This document shows positions 1 through 4,270 of a DNA stretch of 5,455 nucleotides, one piece after another; position 1 is the stretch's first letter; every line of letters begins with the position of its first letter. Location: NCBI GenBank assembly GCA_019314155.1, contig JAFCZV010000143.1:1-5455 (forward strand), written 5' to 3'. The notes beneath the pieces are model-generated. The model did no database searches and had not been told where the DNA came from. It saw nothing but the letters and a program-made list of their open reading frames with translations. This DNA is from Deltaproteobacteria bacterium. Lineage in GTDB: Bacteria > Desulfobacterota > Desulfobacteria > Desulfobacterales > UBA11574. A program made the position numbers and the translations under genes.

Positions 1-50
1 GTCTCTACAAATTCTTTTTCATCATCCACTAAAAGTATTCTTATTTTCAT
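1..50 (-). CDS. Response regulator receiver protein, N-terminal fragment (runs off window)
   Basis: An ATG at 50 on the minus strand opens a frame that stays open to the window edge and reads MKIRILLVDDEKEFVET. This is the first beta strand and acidic pair (DD, residues 9-10) of a CheY-like receiver domain, where the metal needed for Asp phosphorylation binds. A GGGGG Shine-Dalgarno-like run (56-60) sits 5 nt upstream of the ATG. Only 22 nt separate it from the permease stop, so it is probably co-transcribed with the permease. The opening is very like the two other canonical receivers in the window (MK-[IV]-LLVDDE-x-EFV), which suggests paralogues. Whether it carries an output domain (for example a sigma-54 activator or other effector) cannot be seen. 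Confidence 0.85.
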   Translation of the reverse strand, partial: MKIRILLVDDEKEFVE

Positions 51-72
51 AAATACCCCCTGACCTTGATAA

Positions 73-1686
73 TTAATGCGCATTGCTCATAAGAACCGCC
101 TTTGCGGTTTCAGTAACTCCTTCCGGAAATCCTACCACATTATACAGAACCATAAAACCCAATACCCATGTAATTACAAGGCAAATGACCCATAAGGCAA
201 AGCCGTATTTGACAAAGTCGAAGGGGCTGATCATTCGTTGACCGGTATCCGGATAAACGCCAAGCCCATAAACTATAGCGTTGTTCGGAGTCCCTACGAT
301 AAGAAAATGGGCAAAAGAAGTTGAAAAAGCCGTTGCAAGTCCGATGGCCCAGGGTTCACCTTGAACACCGCTCATAATACCCATCGGGATGGCAATCGGC
401 CCTAAAAGTGCGGTGGTTCCTGCATCGGACATAAAGTTGGTCATCAGACCTGAAAAAGAACTCATTCCGATCCAAAGCCCCAGACCTTTCCCGCAACCTA
501 TCGCGTCCAGGCCGCCTAGAAAAAGCTGAGCCAGCCACAGGGCCGCACCCGTCTCCTTTAACAGTGCGCCAAGGGTAAGGGCGCCGCAATACATAAACCA
601 CGCATCCCAGGATATGCCCCCCAAAATTTTTCTCCAATCCGCAATTTTAAACACAACCGGAATGATCAGGGCGAGCAAGGCCGGCCCCCCAAGGCCGAGA
701 TCATGCCCGCCGACGATCCAGAGAAACAGTATCAGGAGCATCATACCGAACGCTACTTTTTCGGCATAAATCATGGGGCCCATCTTTTTAGTCTCTTCTT
801 TTATGGCTAAAAGACCGGGAGTGAGATCTTTTGTTTTGACCTTTCTAAATACAAATAACATATATGCAGCCACTGCCAGACCCAGGACAGGCGTGAGCGG
901 AAGTCCATACATCATCCACCGACCAAAACTCATGGGAACGTTGTAGTCGGACCAGAATCCCATCATAATCACATTTCGTCCTCCGGCTGCGGGTGAGCCG
1001 ACGCCGCCGACATTCAAGGCAAAACAGAGGGAAAACAGCAAAAGCTTGGCCAGTTGCGGATCATGTTCGATAACGCCTTCATTTTTGTTGGCCGAAATCG
1101 CCCCCATGTATACGGCCGCCATCACCGGCGTCATAAAGGCAGCCATGGCATGGGCCGATATAAATGATCCTAAAACGGACATGGACAAGCACAATACCAC
1201 AATCGGCACCACAAAACCCTTGGTCCACCCCAATATCCAAGTGGCGAGTCGTTTGTGCAGTCCCACACTGATGACGGTCACCCCCATGGCCAAAACGCCC
1301 AATAGGAACAAGGGTGCATCGCCGGCAAAGGTTTGTCCGATCATTTTCATGGGCAATAGTTTGAAAAAATAAGCAAAAACCGGCATCAATATGCCCACCA
1401 GGCCGATGGGAAGCGCCTCGGTTGCAAAATATATGACGGCCATGGGAATCATGGCGAGGACGAGCTTCGCCTTCCATGCCGCGTGGGCAACATCACGGGC
1501 CACATTCCATTCGATCAGTTTTTCCGCAATTTTCTGTTTTTCCAGCAGTTCAATCAGACTCTGAGGCGTTGGAATAATAAACCCGATGGTCACGAAACAG
1601 GCTGCACCAACAATGAGCCAGAGCATCTTGTTTGAAAGCAGCCCCGGTTTTTTTGATTTATCCGTTTCCATAGCATGATGTTCCAT
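73..1686 (-). CDS. SLC13/DASS-family permease, divergent
   Basis: A 537-aa polytopic inner-membrane protein, probably a secondary transporter of the divalent anion:Na+ symporter superfamily (di/tricarboxylate, sulfate or related anions). After a short polar N-terminus it has roughly a dozen hydrophobic segments, for example about 21-39, 74-110, 123-141, 158-198, 258-280, 311-346, 402-441 and 493-518. Family-like features are the inverted-repeat layout, the second-half SDAGTTALLGPI (420-431) and GTPNNAIVYG (465-474), and the first-half SAHAMAAF (177-184) and GGVGSP (227-232). The two signature SNT motifs of DASS proteins are not conserved: the equivalents are S-A-H and S-D-A, so cation coupling and substrate may differ from characterised members. 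The start at 1686 is supported by AGGAG placed 5 nt upstream; the Met at residue 6 is less likely. The gene lies 66 nt after a receiver gene and 22 nt before another. The substrate cannot be assigned. Confidence 0.85.
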   Translation of the reverse strand: MEHHAMETDKSKKPGLLSNKMLWLIVGAACFVTIGFIIPTPQSLIELLEKQKIAEKLIEWNVARDVAHAAWKAKLVLAMIPMAVIYFATEALPIGLVGILMPVFAYFFKLLPMKMIGQTFAGDAPLFLLGVLAMGVTVISVGLHKRLATWILGWTKGFVVPIVVLCLSMSVLGSFISAHAMAAFMTPVMAAVYMGAISANKNEGVIEHDPQLAKLLLFSLCFALNVGGVGSPAAGGRNVIMMGFWSDYNVPMSFGRWMMYGLPLTPVLGLAVAAYMLFVFRKVKTKDLTPGLLAIKEETKKMGPMIYAEKVAFGMMLLILFLWIVGGHDLGLGGPALLALIIPVVFKIADWRKILGGISWDAWFMYCGALTLGALLKETGAALWLAQLFLGGLDAIGCGKGLGLWIGMSSFSGLMTNFMSDAGTTALLGPIAIPMGIMSGVQGEPWAIGLATAFSTSFAHFLIVGTPNNAIVYGLGVYPDTGQRMISPFDFVKYGFALWVICLVITWVLGFMVLYNVVGFPEGVTETAKAVLMSNAH

Positions 1687-1752
1687 TCGTTCTCCTCCCT
1701 AAGCTCAGCACAATAAATTTCTTTCTTTAGTTCTCATTTGCTTCAGGTCGGG

Positions 1753-2754
1753 TTATTTTTTCTTTTTATCCCGATCGAGAATTTCTCTTGCAGTATCGAA
1801 TTCACCGGCTTCAGCAAACGCAGCTGCGCTCATGGCGTCCTCAAATTTGCTTTTGTAGGCCTCGGTAATGGTCTTCATGAGTTTTTCAATGGATATCGGC
1901 TTTTGCAGGTATTCAAAAACACCCAGCCGTCGTGCCTCTTGTTCATCTTTTTCAGACCCATGGCCGGTCAACATGATAATCTGAACACCAGGATACGCCT
2001 TCTTGGCACGCCTTAAAACTTCCATTCCGTCCATGCCGGGCATTTTCAGGTCGAGAACCATGACATCCGGAAGATCCTCGTCCATGGTTTTAAGCGCCTG
2101 TTCCCCGCTGAGTGCCACATCCGATTCCAGATCCCGCATCTTCATTCGCTCGGAAAGGGCTTTTACGAACTCTTCTTCATCGTCTACCAACAATACTTTC
2201 ATCTCTTTCATTTTATTTCTCCTTTCACTCTTTTCATTATGTAGAACATTTTTTATATTTGCTTCGGATTTACGTCCTGTTGCCAAGAGCTCTTTGGCCA
2301 TATCGGGTTCTCCGGCCTCCGCAAAACTTGCTGCAACCATTATGTTCTGGCAGCGCTGTAACAGCGACGGCTTAACGACTTCGGCCTCTTTCTTTGCCTT
2401 ATAGGCCTCGAGGATTCCGGAAATGAGTGAATCCAGATCCAGAGGCATGAAAAAATCGTCAAATACACCCAGCTTCATCCCTTCAATCGACAGAGAGATC
2501 TGATCCCCGCTGTTGATGGTGATCACTTGAACAGCAGGATGTTTTTTTTTGATCATTTTAATCAACGACATCCCTTCTTTTTTGAGATCGTCCAGGCTCA
2601 GCAAAACCACATCGATAGGATGTTTTTTTAAAATCCGTTTGATGTCTTTTTGCTGCCTGGAATTGAATATCCGCCAATCATTGGCTTTCGAATATCGCAC
2701 AAGGTGTTCCTGCAACATGCTGTCTGCTTCTATGATCAAAATCGTAATACCCAT
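1753..2754 (-). CDS. Tandem pseudo-receiver/receiver protein with FAEAGE tails
   Basis: A 333-aa soluble protein with two CheY-like domains. Residues about 3-118 form a receiver fold that has lost its chemistry: the acidic pair reads E9-A10, the phospho-Asp position is Ser53 (LLSLDD), the conserved Thr is Asn81 and the conserved Lys is Met103. Residues about 186-302 are canonical, with D191/D192, phospho-acceptor D235 in VLDLKMPGMDG, T263 in MLTGHG and K285 in LQKP. Each domain is followed by the same tail, FAEAGE-x3-A-[KR]-E-[IL]-L, at 144-157 and 313-326; the protein ends in lysines. No output domain exists, so it should act by protein contact or as a phosphate sink. The linker (158-181) is AT-rich and contains a strong internal Shine-Dalgarno before Met182 (2211), so a 152-aa second receiver may also be made alone. 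At 2754 the ribosome site is weak (AGGT close to the ATG), and an in-frame TAG two codons upstream rules out a longer start. It lies 76 nt downstream of the small FAEAG protein gene. Confidence 0.87.
   Translation of the reverse strand: MGITILIIEADSMLQEHLVRYSKANDWRIFNSRQQKDIKRILKKHPIDVVLLSLDDLKKEGMSLIKMIKKKHPAVQVITINSGDQISLSIEGMKLGVFDDFFMPLDLDSLISGILEAYKAKKEAEVVKPSLLQRCQNIMVAASFAEAGEPDMAKELLATGRKSEANIKNVLHNEKSERRNKMKEMKVLLVDDEEEFVKALSERMKMRDLESDVALSGEQALKTMDEDLPDVMVLDLKMPGMDGMEVLRRAKKAYPGVQIIMLTGHGSEKDEQEARRLGVFEYLQKPISIEKLMKTITEAYKSKFEDAMSAAAFAEAGEFDTAREILDRDKKKK
2209..2225 (-). promoter_or_regulatory. Internal ribosome binding site and start codon in the tandem receiver gene
   Basis: On the minus strand AAAGGAG (2219-2225) is followed by a 7-nt A/T spacer and ATG (2209-2211), which begins MKEMKVLLVDDE. 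This is a far better initiation signal than the one at the annotated start (2754). It lies inside the open frame, where it encodes E-R-R-N-K. The placement is exactly that of a gene start for the canonical receiver. It may give a separate 152-aa product ending at 1753, or it may be a relic of two adjacent genes whose stop codon was lost. The signal is visible in the sequence; its use is inferred. Confidence 0.6.
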
Positions 2755-2792
2755 GACCTAACAATCTAGCGTTTCAATAAAATCAGATCCAA

Positions 2793-2819
2793 AATGGCAC
2801 TCTGTTTCCGATTGCCATT
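2793..2819 (-). other. Stem-loop between the small-protein gene and the tandem receiver gene
   Basis: On the minus strand AATGGCA is complementary to TGCCATT across a 13-nt loop, giving a 7-bp perfect stem 11 nt downstream of the small-protein stop and 38 nt before the next start. Only a short T run follows (TTTT including the stem end), so it is a poor intrinsic terminator. It could be a partial terminator, attenuator or mRNA-stabilising hairpin that sets different levels of the small protein and the downstream receiver. It could also be a chance repeat. Confidence 0.3.
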
Positions 2820-2830
2820 AAGGGCTTGTG

Positions 2831-2995
2831 TTATCCAGCCTCGGCAAAAGTGACTGAAAGAAAAATATCATCCCATAATTTTTTAGGATCCACGTACTTT
2901 ATCCCGAGCATATTCCTGGCATCGTTGTGTTCACCCATTTCTGCAAAAGTAACCGAGACAAAGACCCTTTCAAATTTATTGATCCATCTTTTCAT
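2831..2995 (-). CDS. Small 54-aa protein with two FAEAG motifs
   Basis: A short gene with strong translational support: AAGGAGG (3001-3007) lies 5 nt before the ATG at 2995, and the stop is TAA at 2831-2833. The protein starts MKRWINKFERVFVSV. It contains TFAEMGEHNDARNML (residues 16-30) and a second, shortened copy, LSVTFAEAG, which ends exactly at the C-terminus (46-54). The same motif occurs twice in the tails of the tandem receiver encoded next downstream (FAEAGE-x3-A-[KR]-E-[IL]-L), which argues that the frame is real and that the proteins are functionally linked. There is no signal peptide or clear membrane segment; residues 1-30 look like one amphipathic helix or two. A consensus sigma-54 promoter lies about 50 nt upstream of the start, with the predicted transcript start near 3035. 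I cannot name a function. A docking or adaptor role toward the receivers is an inference from the shared motif. Confidence 0.8.
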   Translation of the reverse strand: MKRWINKFERVFVSVTFAEMGEHNDARNMLGIKYVDPKKLWDDIFLSVTFAEAG

Positions 2996-3045
2996 GGCAC
3001 CCTCCTTATGGTCCTGACTGTTCGGGCGATGTTGCCCTCTAATAC

Positions 3046-3061
3046 AGCAAGGAATATGCCA
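3046..3061 (-). promoter_or_regulatory. Sigma-54 (RpoN) -24/-12 promoter
   Basis: The minus strand reads TGGCATATTCCTTGCT, matching the sigma-54 consensus TGGCAYRNNNNTTGCW at every defined position, with GG (3059-3060) and GC (3047-3048) exactly 10 nt apart. The expected transcript start is near 3035, giving a leader of about 40 nt before the small-protein ATG at 2995. It lies in an intergenic gap and points at the small protein, tandem receiver and permease genes. Sigma-54 promoters need a bound AAA+ activator; candidate upstream sites are at 3123-3145 and 3152-3164. An AT-rich stretch (about 3062-3095) between them and the promoter could ease looping. Confidence 0.82.
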
Positions 3062-3122
3062 ATACTTTTATATATAATAATTTCAATTGGTTTTATCAAT
3101 ACCGGAGGAATATAAAGGGGGG

Positions 3123-3145
3123 AAGTGGTTCATAATGAACCACTT
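3123..3145. promoter_or_regulatory. Palindrome, likely activator (UAS) site or terminator stem
   Basis: A perfect inverted repeat: the 11-nt arms AAGTGGTTCAT and ATGAACCACTT flank one central base (3134). Its centre is about 99 nt upstream of the transcript start predicted for the sigma-54 promoter, a normal distance for an enhancer-binding activator. The core GTTCATAATGAAC (3128-3140) resembles GTACAATTTGAAC at 3152-3164. As RNA from the minus strand it could also fold as a roughly 10-bp hairpin 35 nt after the stop of the phosphotransferase-like gene, but it is followed by a C run and then only TTTATATT rather than a U tract. The operator reading is therefore preferred. Confidence 0.6.
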
Positions 3146-3177
3146 TGAGACGTACAATTTGAACTATTTTGAAACGT
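3144..3177. repeat. Weaker second operator-like site and direct repeat pair
   Basis: Two overlapping signals lie just beyond the main palindrome. GTACAATTTGAAC (3152-3164) is an imperfect palindrome with one mismatched pair. It starts exactly 24 bp from the core of the perfect palindrome (3128-3140) and shares the GT-x-CA and TGAAC ends with it. In addition, TTTGAGACGT (3144-3153) recurs as TTTGAAACGT (3168-3177), also offset by 24 bp. A 24-bp period over about 50 bp fits tandem dimer binding by an activator of the promoter at 3046-3061. The partner protein is not identifiable here. Confidence 0.4.
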
Positions 3178-3179
3178 TT

Positions 3180-3851
3180 TTAATCATCTATGGATTCGGG
3201 AAGGTAAAGCAAAATTTCCGGGGTTGAATCGAACGCTTTGGCTGTGCCACCTAGATAAATCATGGTCTCCTGCAATGATGCCCAGCGTTCGGTGGAAGAT
3301 ATTTTGGCCAGAGATTCTTCTTTGGGAAGAACGGTATTTTCATAACCGACGCCCAATACATATTTATCCTGTATTTTCCGTGGGGAAAGCGTTATTTTCC
3401 CACCGGAAGCAATTAAAACAAGAATAATTTCAATGGCTTCAAACAAAGCCATTTCCAAGGATACAGGATCTGACTTAATGATCAGCGGCGGATCTGAGGG
3501 ACTCGATTTCAGAACGACATTTTTAAGCCTGGCAAAACGGGACGCCAGCAAAACCATCTGTTCCGTTATCTCATTAAGATCCAGGCTTGAGGGGCAGTGG
3601 TCGGAACTGTGGGCGAACCGGTTCAAGCGGGTGGTGATGTTAATGCCGCGTTGAATTTGTCCACGAATCCTATTCAAGGATTTTATGAACTTGTCTTTGT
3701 GGGGAAAAGCGCCGTTTTCGGCTACATCAAGAATATCCTCCATTAAGCCCGACGATTCCTGGATGATGGCCAAAACGTTTTTAATTTCGTGGGTTATGCC
3801 GCCCGTTATTTTCCCGAAAAAAGCCACTTCTTTGCGTTTTAAGTGATTCAT
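3180..3851 (-). CDS. Histidine phosphotransferase-like protein (intact His box, degenerate ATPase half)
   Basis: A 223-aa soluble protein. Residues about 8-85 look like a histidine-kinase dimerisation helix pair, with the phospho-acceptor His21 in GGITHEIKNVLAII, keeping the Glu and Asn that follow the His (H-E-x-x-N). The C-terminal half (about 88-220) follows the layout of a GHKL ATPase domain but lacks its motifs. The N-box asparagines are absent (ALFEAIEIILVLIAS, 135-149), there is no DxGxG (VLGVGYENT instead) and no GTGLGL lid; it ends ILLYLPES as a kinase domain would. ATP binding therefore seems unlikely, and the fold recalls Spo0B and ChpT, which pass phosphate between receivers. The start at 3851 follows GGGGA with a short 4-nt spacer, 34 nt after the receiver gene. 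No sensor or membrane segment is present. It could instead be a kinase decoy or a phosphatase. The domain reading is fairly secure; the phosphotransfer role is inferred. Confidence 0.78.
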   Translation of the reverse strand: MNHLKRKEVAFFGKITGGITHEIKNVLAIIQESSGLMEDILDVAENGAFPHKDKFIKSLNRIRGQIQRGINITTRLNRFAHSSDHCPSSLDLNEITEQMVLLASRFARLKNVVLKSSPSDPPLIIKSDPVSLEMALFEAIEIILVLIASGGKITLSPRKIQDKYVLGVGYENTVLPKEESLAKISSTERWASLQETMIYLGGTAKAFDSTPEILLYLPESIDD

Positions 3852-3885
3852 GCCGTCCCCTTTTGCCCAGGTTTTTAGCGGCTTT

Positions 3886-4257
3886 CTAAGCCATACTTTT
3901 CACCGCCTCATTCAACTTTTCAATCAACTCGTCTATATCGATGGGCTTTATCAGGTAGTCAAAAGCGCCCAACCGCATTCCCCTAATGCCGTCTTTGGTG
4001 GCGCCGTGACCGGTGAGAAGAATCACCTGTATTTTAGAATCCATGGCTTTGATTTTCTCCAGGACCTCCAATCCGCTCAGCCCCGGCATCATCACATCCA
4101 AGACCACGACCTGAGGCGGATCGTTTTCAACAAAGCCCAAGGCCGTCTCACCGTCCATGGCAATCGAAACATTCATATTTCTCAACCCCAGTCTTTCGGC
4201 CAGAGTCGTGACAAATTCATACTCATCGTCAACGAGCAGGATTTTCATCCGGTCCAT
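3886..4257 (-). CDS. Single-domain response regulator (CheY/Spo0F-like)
   Basis: A 123-aa protein that is one receiver domain with no output domain. The key residues are all present: acidic pair D10/D11 (LLVDDE), phospho-acceptor D54 in VVLDVMMPGLSG, T82 in LLTGHG and K104 in LIKP. The frame is open to an ATG at 4299, but the start is placed at 4257 because GGAGG (4264-4268) sits 6 nt before it and the longer forms would overlap the kinase gene. This leaves 13 nt to the kinase stop, so translation is probably coupled. It is the expected phosphate acceptor of the kinase encoded immediately upstream, and the phosphotransferase-like protein downstream is a likely next partner. The protein stops right after the last receiver helix (KSMA) and lacks the FAEAGE tail of the tandem receiver. 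Confidence 0.92.
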   Translation of the reverse strand: MDRMKILLVDDEYEFVTTLAERLGLRNMNVSIAMDGETALGFVENDPPQVVVLDVMMPGLSGLEVLEKIKAMDSKIQVILLTGHGATKDGIRGMRLGAFDYLIKPIDIDELIEKLNEAVKSMA

Positions 4258-4270
4258 GCGATGCCTCCGT

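Noticed and set aside
1046..1477. Open frames of 108 aa (plus) and 132 aa (minus) inside the permease gene
   Set aside because: Both are alternative frames of the clear membrane-protein gene; their translations show no domain and they lack supporting start signals.
2003..2404. 133-aa plus-strand open frame opposite the tandem receiver gene
   Set aside because: Ser/Arg-rich antisense translation of conserved receiver sequence, typical of a shadow frame.
3081..3093. IHF-like site TTTCAATTGGTTT between the operators and the sigma-54 promoter
   Set aside because: The position is attractive for looping, but it misses two consensus positions in an AT-rich stretch, which is too weak to annotate.
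2826..3115. Two plus-strand open frames (63 and 62 aa) over the small-protein gene and promoter
   Set aside because: The minus-strand 54-aa frame explains this region better, with an AAGGAGG site, a sigma-54 promoter and a motif shared with the neighbouring gene.
3123..3145. Rho-independent terminator for the kinase-receiver-phosphotransferase unit
   Set aside because: The stem is good, but on the minus strand it is followed by CCCCCC and mixed T/A rather than a U tract; the operator interpretation fits the distance to the promoter better.
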